A stretch of DNA of 50,433 nt, taken from contig NZ_LMNG01000013.1 in the NCBI RefSeq assembly GCF_001423295.1, positions 1-50,433 on the forward strand, given 5' to 3'. Position numbers and translations under genes: made by a program. Shown piece by piece: positions 36,680 through 47,166 of this stretch. The notes beneath the pieces are model-generated. The model had not been told where the DNA came from. It ran no database searches and saw only the letters and a program-made list of their open reading frames with translations. This stretch comes from Methylobacterium sp. Leaf112 (GTDB lineage Bacteria; Pseudomonadota; Alphaproteobacteria; Rhizobiales; Beijerinckiaceae). Position 1 is the first letter of the stretch, and every line of letters starts with the position of its first letter.

Positions 36680-37392
36680 CCCGACGCAGGCTGGCTTTCG
36701 GGTTCGCCGGCCTGCTCATGCTCCTCGGGCTCGCGGTGGTTCTCACGGCGAGCCCCGGCGACCCGGTGCTCTATCCCGCGACGGGAAGCGACATCCGGAC
36801 CCTCTATCTCGTCAATCATGGCTGGCATTCCGGCCTCGTGATCCCACGCGAGGCCCTGACGGGGGAGGGCGCCGGCCCGGCCCTGAACGCCATCGCCCTG
36901 CGATTCCAGGCCTATCCGGACCTCGAATTCGGTTGGGGCGAGGCCCGCTTCTACCGCACGACGCCGACGCTCGCCGAGTTCGACGCTCGCCTCGCCCTGG
37001 AGGCCCTGTTCACCCCCGGCGGTCGCGCCGGCGTGGTGCAGGTGGTCGGCCTTGAGCGGACCGCGCGGGCGAGCTTTCCGCTCTCCGACCTCGTGGCCGT
37101 GCGGGTCTCCGGCGCCGGACTGGCGCGGCTCCTCGCGCGCCTCGACGCGAGTTTTCGCCTCGTCGACGGGCATCCCGTCGCCGGCGGCCCGGGGCTCTAC
37201 GGGCCGAGCCTGTTCTACGAGGGGGAGGGGCGCTTCTCCTACGCCAATGTCTGCAACCATTGGGCCGCCCGGCTCCTCAATGCGGCGGGCGTGCCGGTGA
37301 CGCTCCTGCTCGACACCCACCCGCAGGGGCTTCTCCTCGACCTGCGCTGGCGCGCCGGACTGAGGCCCGAGCCGAACCTGTCCAAACCGTAA
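36676..37392 (+). CDS. TIGR02117/DUF2459 family protein
   Basis: A 238-residue protein with an N-terminal membrane anchor or signal (LAFGFAGLLMLLGLAVVLTA). DUF2459 blocks are clear: YLVNHGWHSGLVIPREAL, LEFGWGEARFYRTTPTL and YANVCNHWAARLLNAAGVPVT. Conserved His, Cys and Asn in NHGWH and CNHW suggest a papain-like (NlpC/P60-type) fold, but that is inference. The GTG start overlaps the valS stop by four bases (GTGA), so the genes are coupled. Confidence 0.88.
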   Translation: MTRRRLAFGFAGLLMLLGLAVVLTASPGDPVLYPATGSDIRTLYLVNHGWHSGLVIPREALTGEGAGPALNAIALRFQAYPDLEFGWGEARFYRTTPTLAEFDARLALEALFTPGGRAGVVQVVGLERTARASFPLSDLVAVRVSGAGLARLLARLDASFRLVDGHPVAGGPGLYGPSLFYEGEGRFSYANVCNHWAARLLNAAGVPVTLLLDTHPQGLLLDLRWRAGLRPEPNLSKP

Positions 37393-37498
37393 TGTCGCCG
37401 CCACGGCGGGGTCACCCGGCCGGCCCTACACCCTGGATCACGGCCCGCCGCTCCCCACGGGGAATGTGTGGCGGCGCCCCCCGATCCGGAGATCTCTG

Positions 37499-39049
37499 AT
37501 GCCCGTCCAGCCGAACCGCCTGCGCCGCAACGCCCTCGCCTCCGTCGCCGTGGCCGCCCTCGTGGCGACGGGCGCCGTCGGCGTCGTCACCCAGCCCGTG
37601 ACCCCGGTCCAGGCCCAGGCCCTTTCGAAGAACCCCATCGAGACGCCGGACCACCCGCCGGGCTCCTTCGCCACCGTCGTCGACAAGGTGAAGCCCGGCG
37701 TCGTCGCCGTGAAGGTGAAGCTCGACGACAGCGCGACCTCGGACGACGAGGACGGCCCGGGCAACCAGGGCCAGCAGAACGTGCCGCCGCAGCTGCGCGA
37801 GTTCTTCAAGCGCTTCGGCCAGGGCGGTCCCGGCGGGCAGGGCGGGCAGGGCGGCCCCGGCTTCGGCGGCCAGGGTCCCAAGCGCCAGGGTCAGCGCGGC
37901 GCCATGGGCTCGGGCTTCATCATCTCGGCCGACGGCTACGTGGTCACCAACAACCACGTGGTCGACAAGGCCAAGAGCGTGCAGGTGACCCTCGACGACA
38001 ACCGCACCCTCGACGCCAAGGTGATCGGCAAGGACCCGAAGACCGATCTGGCGCTCCTCAAGATCACCGAGGGCGGCCCCTTTCCGTACGTCTCGCTCAG
38101 CAAGTCGGCGCCGCGCGTCGGTGACTGGGTGGTGGCCATCGGCAATCCGTTCGGCCTCGGCGGGACCGTGACCGCCGGCATCGTCTCGGCCCGCGGCCGC
38201 GACATCGGCGCCGGGCCGTACGACGACTTCCTGCAGATCGACGCCCCCATCAACAAGGGCAATTCGGGCGGCCCGACCTTCAACGTCGGTGGCGAAGTGG
38301 TGGGCGTGAACACCGCCATCGCGTCGCCCTCCGGCGGCAGCGTCGGCCTTGCCTTCGCGATTCCCGCCGAGACCGTGCAGGCGGTGGTCGATCAGCTCCG
38401 GGCCGACGGCAAGGTGGCGCGCGGCTACCTCGGCGTGCAGGTCCAGCCGGTGACGAAGGACATCGCCGACGGCCTCGGCCTCGACAAGGCCAAGGGCGCG
38501 CTGGTCGACCATGCCGAGGCCGGAACCCCCGCCGCCAAGGCGGGGCTCAAGTCCGGCGACGTCATCGAATCGGTCAACGGCACCCCGGTCAACGACGCCA
38601 AGGAACTGTCCCGCCGCATCGCCGGCTTGAAGCCCGGCGCCAAGGTCGAACTCGCCTACCTCCGAGGCGGCAAGTCCGACACCGCCACGGTGGAGCTCGG
38701 GGCGCTTCCGAACGACCCGAAATCGGCCACGGGCGGCGGTCGCGGTGGATCGTCGTCGGACGGTCAGCCCCGCCTCGGTCTCAGCCTCGCCCCGGCCTCC
38801 GAGGTCGGCGCCGGCGACGAGGGCGTGGCGGTGATGGAGGTCGATCCCGAAGGCCCGGCCGCGGCCAAGGGCATCGAGCAGGGCGACATCATCCTCGATG
38901 TCGCCGGTGCCAGCGTTTCCCGGCCCTCCGAGGTCGCCGAGCGCATCCGCTCCGCCGAATCGAGCGGCCGCAAGGCGGTGCTCATGCGGGTGAAGAGTTC
39001 CAAGGGCACCACCCGCTTCGTCGCCGTCGCCCTCAACAAGGCCGGCTGA
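37499..39049 (+). CDS. DegP/HtrA-type periplasmic serine protease
   Basis: A 516-residue Do-family protease/chaperone. It has a signal peptide (about 1-40), a Gly/Gln-rich stretch (GGPGGQGGQGGPGFGGQG) in the LA-loop region, and a trypsin-like domain with triad H153 (NNHVVD), D183 (KTDLALLK) and S256 (NKGNSGGP). Two PDZ domains follow (about 305-395 and 425-510). The ATG at 37499 starts just before the signal peptide. It may be degP or mucD-like. Confidence 0.94.
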   Translation: MPVQPNRLRRNALASVAVAALVATGAVGVVTQPVTPVQAQALSKNPIETPDHPPGSFATVVDKVKPGVVAVKVKLDDSATSDDEDGPGNQGQQNVPPQLREFFKRFGQGGPGGQGGQGGPGFGGQGPKRQGQRGAMGSGFIISADGYVVTNNHVVDKAKSVQVTLDDNRTLDAKVIGKDPKTDLALLKITEGGPFPYVSLSKSAPRVGDWVVAIGNPFGLGGTVTAGIVSARGRDIGAGPYDDFLQIDAPINKGNSGGPTFNVGGEVVGVNTAIASPSGGSVGLAFAIPAETVQAVVDQLRADGKVARGYLGVQVQPVTKDIADGLGLDKAKGALVDHAEAGTPAAKAGLKSGDVIESVNGTPVNDAKELSRRIAGLKPGAKVELAYLRGGKSDTATVELGALPNDPKSATGGGRGGSSSDGQPRLGLSLAPASEVGAGDEGVAVMEVDPEGPAAAKGIEQGDIILDVAGASVSRPSEVAERIRSAESSGRKAVLMRVKSSKGTTRFVAVALNKAG

Positions 39050-39103
39050 TCCGCTCCGGGCGGCCGACCGGCCGCCCGTCCCTCACGCCTCCCTCCTCGA
39101 CTC

Positions 39104-39134
39104 GAAGCCGGCCCCGCGTGGCCGGCTTCCTTTT
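39104..39134 (+). terminator. Rho-independent terminator after the DegP-like gene
   Basis: Perfect 10-bp stem (39104-39113 with 39120-39129), six-base loop, then CTTTTG. A second 8-bp stem hairpin lies just upstream at 39058-39077. Confidence 0.8.
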
Positions 39135-39252
39135 GTCCGGAGCGCAGGGCAGGGCGTCGAGGAACGCGTTCCCGCCAGGGTGACGCGCGCCCCGCGAGCG
39201 GTCATGGTGCATCCCGTTTGATTGCAGCACCCCAACCATCCGGAACCGACCC

Positions 39253-40548
39253 ATGACCACCATCGCCGATCGGAATCCTGCCGATCTCGCGGACCTGCAC
39301 GCCCGCGCCCGCGACGCCTACGCGGCGTTCAAGGCCCGGGGACTGAAGCTCGACATGACCCGGGGCAAGCCCTCGCCCGAGCAGCTCGACCTCGCCGCCG
39401 GCATGCTCGGCCTCGCCGGCAACGGCGACTACGTCACGCAAGCCGGCGAGGATGCGCGCAATTACGGCGGCCAACAGGGCATCGCCGAGGTCCGTGCCCT
39501 GTTCACCCACCTCCTCGACGCACCGGCCGATGGGATCGTGGTCGGCGACAATTCGAGCCTCGCGATGATGCACGACAGCATCGCCTGGGCCCTGCTCACG
39601 GGCGTGCCCGGGTCCGTGAAGCCCTGGTCGAAGGAGAGCGACATAGCCTTCCTGTGTCCGGTGCCGGGCTACGACCGGCACTTCGCCCTGTGCGAGGCCT
39701 ACGGCATCCGCATGATCCCCGTGCCGATGACGGGCCACGGCCCCGACATGGACGTGGTCGAGGCCGCCGTCGCCGACCCCGCCGTGCGTGGCATGTGGTG
39801 CGTGCCGAAATACTCCAATCCCTCGGGCGAGACCTATTCCGACGAGACCGTCCGGCGCCTCGCCGCCATGAAGACCGCCGCCCCCGATTTCCGCCTGTTC
39901 TGGGACAACGCCTACGCGGTCCACCACCTGACCCCCGAGCGCGTGGCCGTCGCCGACATCCTCAGCCTGTGCGCCGAGGCCGGGAACCCGGACCGCGCCT
40001 TCGAATTCGCCTCGACCTCGAAGATCACCCTGGCCGGCGCCGGCCTCGCCTTCTTCGCGGGCTCGCCCGAGAACGTGCGCTGGTACCTCGCCCGCGCGTC
40101 GAAGCGCACCATCGGGCCGGACAAGCTCAACCAGCTCCGCCACGTCCGCTTCCTGCGCGACGCGGCCGGTCTCGACGCCCACATGGACGCGCACCGCGCC
40201 CTGCTGGCGCCGAAATTCGCCGCCGTGGAGGAAGCCCTGTCCCGCCACCTCGCCGGCACGGGCGCGGCCCGGTGGACGAAGCCGGAGGGCGGCTACTTCA
40301 TCACCGTCGAGGCGCGCGACGGCACCGCCACCGAGGTGGTGCGTCTGGCCAAGGAAGCCGGCCTCGCCCTGACCCCGGCCGGCGCGACCTCGCCCTACGG
40401 CCGCGATCCGCGCGACAGCGTCCTGCGCCTCGCGCCCTCCTATCCGAGCCTGAAGGACGTCACCGCCGCCGCCGAAGGCATCGCCGTGTGCATCCTTCTT
40501 GCATCGGTCGAGGCGGAGCGCCGGGTGCGCGAACGCGACGCCGCGTAG
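39253..40548 (+). CDS. Aspartate aminotransferase (type Ic, PF12897)
   Basis: A 431-residue PLP aminotransferase of the Asp_aminotransf subgroup, distinct from ordinary AspC. Characteristic segments are KLDMTRGKPSPEQLDLAAGM, NYGGQQGIAEVRALF, PGYDRHFALCEAYGI, MWCVPKYSNPSGETY, LFWDNAYAVHHL and the PLP lysine in STSKITLAGAGLAF. The acetate-like C-terminal Arg in RLAPSYPS is present. AspT-type activity is inferred from the subgroup. It is the first gene after the DegP-like terminator. Confidence 0.9.
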   Translation: MTTIADRNPADLADLHARARDAYAAFKARGLKLDMTRGKPSPEQLDLAAGMLGLAGNGDYVTQAGEDARNYGGQQGIAEVRALFTHLLDAPADGIVVGDNSSLAMMHDSIAWALLTGVPGSVKPWSKESDIAFLCPVPGYDRHFALCEAYGIRMIPVPMTGHGPDMDVVEAAVADPAVRGMWCVPKYSNPSGETYSDETVRRLAAMKTAAPDFRLFWDNAYAVHHLTPERVAVADILSLCAEAGNPDRAFEFASTSKITLAGAGLAFFAGSPENVRWYLARASKRTIGPDKLNQLRHVRFLRDAAGLDAHMDAHRALLAPKFAAVEEALSRHLAGTGAARWTKPEGGYFITVEARDGTATEVVRLAKEAGLALTPAGATSPYGRDPRDSVLRLAPSYPSLKDVTAAAEGIAVCILLASVEAERRVRERDAA

Positions 40549-40610
40549 GCTGCCCGACGCGATCTGGAAACCGACGCGCCCCGGGGCGCGTCGGAGACAG
40601 GGAGGCGGCG

Positions 40611-41054
40611 ATGGGCGGGATCGCGACACGGACCCTCGGCCTCGCCATCGCCTTGTGGGCGGCGGCCGGCGCGGCCCAGGCCCGGACCTCGTGGGCGTCC
40701 GGCACCGCCGTCTATTCCGATCTGTGCCTGACGGTGGATCACGAGCCCGTCGGCCACCGGGTGACCCTGCGCCGCTCGCCGATGGGGGATACGCTGATCT
40801 ACGAGGCCGCCCTGACGGGCCCCGTCCAGGCGGGGACCGTCCGGGTCGACGCCGCCTCCAAGGCCCTGGCCTTCACGGTGGATTCGGACGGGCACACGCT
40901 TCGCTTCACGGGGACGCTCACGGTGGAGGCCCTCACGGGCGTGCTGGAGGATGATACCGGCGCGCGCCCGGTCCGCCTGTCACGCATCCTACGCGCGCAC
41001 CCCGACGCCGCCTGCCCGGACGAACGGACGGGGTCGCTCGAGGTGGGGCGTTAA
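40611..41054 (+). CDS. Hypothetical exported protein
   Basis: A 147-residue protein with a signal peptide (MGGIATRTLGLAIALWAAAGAAQA) and a beta-rich mature part with two cysteines (SDLCLTVDH and DAACPDE) that could form a disulphide. The ribosome site GGAGG lies about 7 nt before the ATG. No family was recognised. It is downstream of the aminotransferase by 62 bp and upstream of the toxin-antitoxin pair. Confidence 0.65.
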   Translation: MGGIATRTLGLAIALWAAAGAAQARTSWASGTAVYSDLCLTVDHEPVGHRVTLRRSPMGDTLIYEAALTGPVQAGTVRVDAASKALAFTVDSDGHTLRFTGTLTVEALTGVLEDDTGARPVRLSRILRAHPDAACPDERTGSLEVGR

Positions 41055-41108
41055 GCGTTCGTTTCCCCGCCGTAGACTGTCAGGCAGCTCTCATCGTACA
41101 GATGGTCC

Positions 41109-41381
41109 ATGATTGTATGGGATGGGCCGAAGCGCTTGGCGAATCTCGTCAAACACGATCTGGACTTCGCGGATTTCGAGGCCGGTTTTAATTTCGCGAC
41201 CGCCTTGGAAGTTCCGGCCAAATCCAGCCAGACCGGTCGCCCGCGGAGTAAGCTGATCGGATCGTTCAACGGCCGCATCGTCGTCGCTGCGATCGTATCC
41301 CCACTCGGCACGGAGGCCTTGACCCTCATCAGTCTTCGGCCCGCGAGTGCATTGGAAAGAATGTTGTATGGCCGCCACTAA
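41109..41381 (+). CDS. brnT: BrnT family toxin
   Basis: A 90-residue ribonuclease toxin of the RelE-like fold. The family opening IVWDGPKRLANLVKHDLDFADFEAGF matches the W-D..K...N..KH..dF pattern. Later conserved parts are RSKLIGSFNGRIVVAAIV and LISLRPASALERMLY, the R-A-S..E element near the active site. Base composition is lower in GC than its neighbours. It overlaps brnA by 14 bp. Confidence 0.92.
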   Translation: MIVWDGPKRLANLVKHDLDFADFEAGFNFATALEVPAKSSQTGRPRSKLIGSFNGRIVVAAIVSPLGTEALTLISLRPASALERMLYGRH

Positions 41382-41694
41382 GATCGCGTCCGATTACGTC
41401 CCCAATCCGGGCTATTCCCAGGCCGATTGGAACGCGGTCACCGACAACCCAGAATGGACCGCGGACGATTTCCGAACTGCACGTCCGTTCGCCGAGGCGT
41501 TCCCGACCCTGGGCGAAAAGCTCCGCCAATCACGTGGTTCCGAGAAGGAGCGCGTCAAGGTTCCGGTGACGATCCGGCTCGATGCCGCCATCATCGACGC
41601 GTTCAAGGCGACGGGCGAGGGCTGGCAGACTCGGATGAACGACGTTCTGCGGGACGCCGCCGCCAAACTTGGTCCCGTGGAGACGAAGGGGTGA
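41368..41694 (+). CDS. brnA: BrnA family antitoxin
   Basis: A 108-residue antitoxin. The C-terminal ribbon-helix-helix part (KVPVTIRLDAAIIDAFKATGEGWQTRMNDVLRDAA) is the DNA-binding BrnA domain that represses the module. The N-terminal half (DNPEWTADDFRTARPFAEAFP) is the toxin-neutralising segment. The ATG at 41368 lies within the brnT end. Its stop overlaps the next gene's GTG (GTGA), so readthrough into that gene and kdsA is expected. Confidence 0.92.
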   Translation: MAATKIASDYVPNPGYSQADWNAVTDNPEWTADDFRTARPFAEAFPTLGEKLRQSRGSEKERVKVPVTIRLDAAIIDAFKATGEGWQTRMNDVLRDAAAKLGPVETKG

Positions 41695-42221
41695 GCACCT
41701 CGCGCAAGCCAACTCGCGCGGTCCATGCCCTTTGGATGACGAGCGGTCTGCTCGTTGCCCTCGCCGGTGGCACGGCCCACGCCGCGGACGCCTGCGACGC
41801 CCTCACGGCCAAGGTCATCCGCGCCACGGGCGCGTCCCTCGCCGGGCGCGCCGGGTCCGGCGCGGTGTTCCGAGCGGCCGATGCCGAGCGGATGAGCCTC
41901 GCCTGTCGGACGCCGCGCCGGATGGTGTTCGGATCCCAGGCGCGCGAACCCGAACGGCCTTTCTTCGTGCTCGTCGGACGCGCGGCCGAGGCGCTCGCGG
42001 GGGCGAAGGCCGAGGCCGTCGAGGTCCTGGCCCTGACGCTCCACCAGGATTCGCTGCTGACGGGCCTGTCGCGCGAGGGCATCGTCGGCAAGGCGGCCTT
42101 GCGCTGCGAGACCGGGCCGCGCGACGACACCCTGTCCGGCAGCCTCACGGTCTGCATCGTGACGCCGGCCGCCCCCCTGCGCCGCCGGGCCGGCCTTTTC
42201 GCGGAGCGCCGGCCGGGCTAG
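41691..42221 (+). CDS. Hypothetical exported protein coupled to brnA
   Basis: A 176-residue protein starting with a GTG that overlaps the brnA stop. After a basic N-terminus there is a signal peptide (ALWMTSGLLVALAGGTAHA). The mature part has four cysteines (ADACDAL, LACRTP, LRCETG, TVCIVT), suggesting a periplasmic disulphide-bonded fold. No family was recognised. Its stop lies nine bases before kdsA. Confidence 0.65.
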   Translation: MSTSRKPTRAVHALWMTSGLLVALAGGTAHAADACDALTAKVIRATGASLAGRAGSGAVFRAADAERMSLACRTPRRMVFGSQAREPERPFFVLVGRAAEALAGAKAEAVEVLALTLHQDSLLTGLSREGIVGKAALRCETGPRDDTLSGSLTVCIVTPAAPLRRRAGLFAERRPG

Positions 42222-42230
42222 ACCGCTCCC

Positions 42231-43103
42231 ATGTCCGAGATTGCCCCCAATACCGCCGGTTCCGTCGTCCAGGCCGGCCGCGTCGCCTTCGCCAACCACC
42301 TGCCCTTCGCCCTCATCGCCGGCCCCTGCCAACTCGAGAGCCGCGACCACGCCGTGGAGATCGCCGATGCCCTCAAGGGCATGACGGACACGCTCGGCAT
42401 CGGCCTCGTGTTCAAGGCCTCGTTCGACAAGGCCAACCGCACCTCCGGCGGCACTGCCCGGGGCCTCGGCCTCGCGGGCGCCCTGCCGATCTTCGCCGAG
42501 ATCAAGGAGCGGTTCGGCCTGCCGGTCCTCACGGATGTGCACGAGGCCGGGCAGTGCGCCGTCGCGGCGCAGGTGATCGACGTGCTCCAGATCCCGGCCT
42601 TCCTGTGCCGGCAGACCGACCTGCTCCTCGCCGCCGCCGCGACGGGCCGGGTGGTCAACGTGAAGAAGGGCCAGTTCCTCGCCCCCTGGGACATGGCCCA
42701 CGTCGCCGCCAAGGTGACGGGTGCCGGCAACCCCAACGTCCTGGTGACCGAGCGCGGCGCCTCCTTCGGCTACAACACCCTCGTGTCCGACATGCGCAGC
42801 CTGCCGATCATGGCGCGCGTCACCCACGGCGCCCCCGTGGTGTTCGATGCCACCCATTCGGTGCAGCAGCCGGGCGGGCAGGGCGCCACCTCCGGCGGTC
42901 AGCGGGAATTCGTATCGGTGCTTGCCCGGGCGGCCGTGGCCGTCGGTGTCGCCGGCCTCTTCATCGAGACGCATCCCGACCCCGATCACGCCCCGTCGGA
43001 CGGTCCCAACATGGTGGCGTTGAAGGACATGCCCGCACTCCTGGCCGAATTGCAGGCATTCGACCGCCTCGCCAAGGCGATCGACAAATCCCCGCGCGGG
43101 TGA
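42231..43103 (+). CDS. kdsA: 3-deoxy-8-phosphooctulonate synthase (KDO8P synthase)
   Basis: Condenses phosphoenolpyruvate with arabinose 5-phosphate in the synthesis of Kdo, a core sugar of lipopolysaccharide. The TIM-barrel enzyme of 290 residues shows [93 protein letters not shown] and [17 protein letters not shown]. It sits nine bases after the exported-protein gene and a few kb from eno, as in other alphaproteobacteria. Confidence 0.96.
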   Translation: MSEIAPNTAGSVVQAGRVAFANHLPFALIAGPCQLESRDHAVEIADALKGMTDTLGIGLVFKASFDKANRTSGGTARGLGLAGALPIFAEIKERFGLPVLTDVHEAGQCAVAAQVIDVLQIPAFLCRQTDLLLAAAATGRVVNVKKGQFLAPWDMAHVAAKVTGAGNPNVLVTERGASFGYNTLVSDMRSLPIMARVTHGAPVVFDATHSVQQPGGQGATSGGQREFVSVLARAAVAVGVAGLFIETHPDPDHAPSDGPNMVALKDMPALLAELQAFDRLAKAIDKSPRG

Positions 43104-43204
43104 ATCCCAATCTTCGGGCTTTCGCCGCGAATGGCCGATCGGGGAACCCTCCCGCTTCGAGACCGTTGCTCTTCTCAAGAGATTCAACGTTTCGAGGAGC
43201 CTTC

Positions 43205-43528
43205 ATGCGTAAGCTTGCGATGATCACGGCCGTCACCCTTTCCCTCGGCGCCATGGCGGCAACGACGGCGGCCGAGGCACGCCCGGGCGGTCATGGCTAC
43301 GGCTACGGTCGGGGAGGGTACAATCACGGTGGGTACGGCCATCGCGGTCACGCCTATCGGGGCGGCGGCCGCCGGGGCATCGGTACGGGCGCGGCTGTCG
43401 GCCTGGGGATCGCCGGACTCGCGGCGGGTGCCATCGCGGCCGGTGCAGCCCGCGATTCCTACTATCGCGGCGGCTACGACCGTCCGGCCTACGGCTACGG
43501 TGCCCCCGCCTACGGTTACGGCTACTGA
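43205..43528 (+). CDS. Glycine/tyrosine-rich secreted protein
   Basis: A 107-residue protein with a signal peptide (MRKLAMITAVTLSLGAMAATTAAEA). A Gly/Tyr/His-rich segment follows (GGHGYGYGRGGYNHGGYGHRGHAYRGGGRR), then a glycine-zipper-like helix (GIGTGAAVGLGIAGLAAGAIAAGAA), and a terminal YGYGAPAYGYGY repeat. The layout resembles small secreted or outer-membrane glycine-zipper proteins. GAGGAGC precedes the ATG. Function is unknown. Confidence 0.75.
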   Translation: MRKLAMITAVTLSLGAMAATTAAEARPGGHGYGYGRGGYNHGGYGHRGHAYRGGGRRGIGTGAAVGLGIAGLAAGAIAAGAARDSYYRGGYDRPAYGYGAPAYGYGY

Positions 43529-43708
43529 GGCACCTTTCACGGGTGCGAACGACGGGGCGGTTGGCGCGAGCCGGCCGCCTTTCGCATGCACGGCGAGGGC
43601 AGACCACGCAACAGGAGGACGGCCCCGTCCGACCATCGGCGACGATTGCCAAACACACGCCTAGATTGCATGAGGTGACCGCGCGAACGGGCGCGGAGAC
43701 GATTTCGA

Positions 43709-44230
43709 ATGCCGATCCTCATCGCTCTGGCAGGGGCCCTCGTAACCGGCCTGATCTACTGGGTCAGGTACGGGAACGGCATGCAACACATCGATCACGC
43801 CGTACGGGACTGGCGGACCGCCCGGCGCCGACGGGCGAGCGAGCGCCAGATCCGTTCGGCACCACTGCGATCCCTGCTTAATCCCGCCGATGCGGCCGGC
43901 GTGTTGATGGCGCTGGTGGCCCGACAGCGCGGCGTCCGGACGCCCGAGCAGGAGAGCGAGATCCTGAACCAAATGCGCGACGTGACCGACCCGAGCGACG
44001 ATCTGGCAACCCGTATGGTGGTGATCCGCCATGCAGCCGATCAAGCGGCACCCGATCCCGATCTGGCGATCCGGTCCCTCGCGCCGCTCCTGCGCGACCG
44101 GCTGACCCAGGGCGAACGGGATGACCTGTGCCGGATGTTGACGGCGGTGGCCACGGTCCATCAGGGCCCGACGGAGTCGCAGAGCAGGTTCGTCGAGCAG
44201 GTTCGGCGCGCGATCTACGAAGACCGCTAG
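43709..44230 (+). CDS. Hypothetical membrane-anchored protein, TerB-like helical domain
   Basis: A 173-residue protein with one N-terminal membrane helix (PILIALAGALVTGLIYWVRYG), a basic stretch, then an all-helical region (LNPADAAGVLMALVARQRGVRTPEQESEILNQMRDV ... LAPLLRDRLTQGERDDLCRMLTAVATV). The helical layout recalls TerB-like domains, but this is a weak resemblance. Convergent with queF. Confidence 0.65.
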   Translation: MPILIALAGALVTGLIYWVRYGNGMQHIDHAVRDWRTARRRRASERQIRSAPLRSLLNPADAAGVLMALVARQRGVRTPEQESEILNQMRDVTDPSDDLATRMVVIRHAADQAAPDPDLAIRSLAPLLRDRLTQGERDDLCRMLTAVATVHQGPTESQSRFVEQVRRAIYEDR

Positions 44231-44262
44231 GACCGCCGAGGGGCGTGCAGGCCCGGTGCGCC

Positions 44263-44727
44263 TCAGCGTGCCCGGTAGGGCGGCACACCCTGTTCGGGCA
44301 GCCAGACCGACTTCAGCGGCTCACCGCTCTGCCAGAACACGTCGATGGGAATGCCGCCGCGCGGATACCAGTAGCCGCCGATGCGCAGGTAGCGCGGGGC
44401 CAGCAGTTCCGTCAGGGTCAAGCCGATGCCGACGGTGCAATCTTCGTGGAAGGCCCCATGGTTGCGGAAAGCCGTGAGGTACAGCTTGAGCGACTTCGAT
44501 TCGACCAGCCACTGACCCGGCACGTAGTCGATCACCAAGATGGCGAAATCCGGCTGGCCCGTGACGGGGCAGAGCGACGTGAATTCCGGAACCGTGAAGC
44601 GGGCGAGGTAATCCGTACCCGGATGCGGATTCGGCACCCGATCGAGACGGGCCTCCTCGGGGGAGCCGGGAAGGGGCGTGGCCTGCCCCAATTGGAGCGT
44701 TTCGGGGTTCAGGGGCGCGTGCGTCAT
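44263..44727 (-). CDS. queF: NADPH-dependent 7-cyano-7-deazaguanine reductase
   Basis: Reduces preQ0 to preQ1 in queuosine synthesis. The 154-residue unimodular form has catalytic C53 in [14 protein letters not shown]60, and the preQ0/NADPH-site segments [25 protein letters not shown] and [13 protein letters not shown]. The ATG at 44727 fits; no preQ1 riboswitch was recognised upstream. Divergent from eno across 281 bp. Confidence 0.95.
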   Translation of the reverse strand: MTHAPLNPETLQLGQATPLPGSPEEARLDRVPNPHPGTDYLARFTVPEFTSLCPVTGQPDFAILVIDYVPGQWLVESKSLKLYLTAFRNHGAFHEDCTVGIGLTLTELLAPRYLRIGGYWYPRGGIPIDVFWQSGEPLKSVWLPEQGVPPYRAR

Positions 44728-44909
44728 GCCCCTCGCTATAACGTGCGATGCAGGGGCGCGCATCTGCCGGTTCGTCGCTGTCGCGTGAAGCACAGGGCGA
44801 CGACAAGATTTTCTTGAGGGGCGGGCGAACATTCTTGGGAGCCTTCCCACCCTCCGCAGGGGCCGGACGCTTGCCCGATGCGTGACGTTGGCGGATAAGC
44901 CTCGACTGA

Positions 44910-46298
<1,389 letters not shown>

Positions 46299-46321
46299 GC
46301 CCTACGTTTATCGAACACCCG

Positions 46322-46352
46322 GCGGCCGCGGCATCTGTCGCGGCCGCTTTTT
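46322..46352 (+). terminator. Rho-independent terminator after eno
   Basis: Perfect 9-bp stem (46322-46330 with 46339-46347), eight-base loop and TTTTT at 46348-46352. Confidence 0.88.
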
Positions 46353-46378
46353 CGTGCGTACCGCCCTATCTCACGGGG

Positions 46379-46789
46379 ATGGACACGACCTCCGACGCCC
46401 CGCTCACCGTCTATTACGACGGCGCCTGCCCCCTCTGTGCGGCCGAGATCCGAACCTATCGCCGGTGCCGGGGTGCCGACGCCCTCGCCTGGGTGGATGT
46501 GAGCCGGGACGGTCCGGCCGATCTCGGCGGCCTCAGCCGCGCCGACGCCCGAGCTCGCTTCCATGTCCGCGACCGTGACGGACGCCTCGCCTCGGGGGCC
46601 GCGGGCTTCTTCACCCTGTGGGCGCATCTGCCCGGATGGCATCGCCTCGCCTGGATACGCCACGTCCCGGGCGTGCCGTGGCTGGCCGAGGTCGCCTACC
46701 GCCTGTTCCTGCCCCTGCGGCCCCGGATCGCCCGTATCCTCGGGGGCCGGACACCCTGCGACGGGGCGTGCGGACCGCGCTCCCCGTGA
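46379..46789 (+). CDS. DUF393 thiol-disulphide oxidoreductase-like protein
   Basis: A 136-residue protein with the DUF393 opening LTVYYDGACPLCAAEIRTYR, giving a CxxC at C18/C21, then FHVRDRDGRLASGAAGFFTLWAHLPGWHRLA and a C-terminal YRLFLPLRPRIARIL. The family is DCC-like, thioredoxin-type. The ATG at 46379 lies just after the eno terminator. A cysteine pair near the C-terminus (TPCDGACG) is unusual. Substrate is unknown. Confidence 0.88.
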   Translation: MDTTSDAPLTVYYDGACPLCAAEIRTYRRCRGADALAWVDVSRDGPADLGGLSRADARARFHVRDRDGRLASGAAGFFTLWAHLPGWHRLAWIRHVPGVPWLAEVAYRLFLPLRPRIARILGGRTPCDGACGPRSP

Positions 46790-46914
46790 GCTCGGGGGAG
46801 ATCGCCGGGACAGCCCCGGGGCAAGCGAAAGAGGTGGCTGACCGGGCGGCGTCTTGATATGCGGGCGCCGAGATCGGCCCGGATCGTAGCTCGGGCGAAC
46901 GAGGCGAGGGCGGC

Positions 46915-47166
46915 ATGCACACCGACGCGGTCCAGGCACGATTGACCACCCTGTTTCGCGAGGTGTTCGGCGATCCCGCCCTGATCATCCATCCCGAAAC
47001 CACCGCGAACGACATCGAGGGCTGGGATTCGGGACGCATGATCGAGCTCATCGTCGCGGCGGAGGCGGAATTCGGTATCCGCCTCACCACGCGCGAGGTC
47101 GACGGCATGGCGCGGGTGGCGGATTTCATCGCCATCATCGCGGCGAAGACGGCGGACCGGCCCTGA
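46915..47166 (+). CDS. Acyl carrier protein
   Basis: An 83-residue ACP with the phosphopantetheine serine S39 in GWDSGRMIELI; the usual DSL is DSG here. The rest (AEAEFGIRLTTREVDGMARVADFIAII) fits the four-helix ACP fold. It is not AcpP (no fab genes nearby). Its stop overlaps the FkbH-like gene's likely start, so it is a dedicated partner of that enzyme. Confidence 0.92.
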   Translation: MHTDAVQARLTTLFREVFGDPALIIHPETTANDIEGWDSGRMIELIVAAEAEFGIRLTTREVDGMARVADFIAIIAAKTADRP

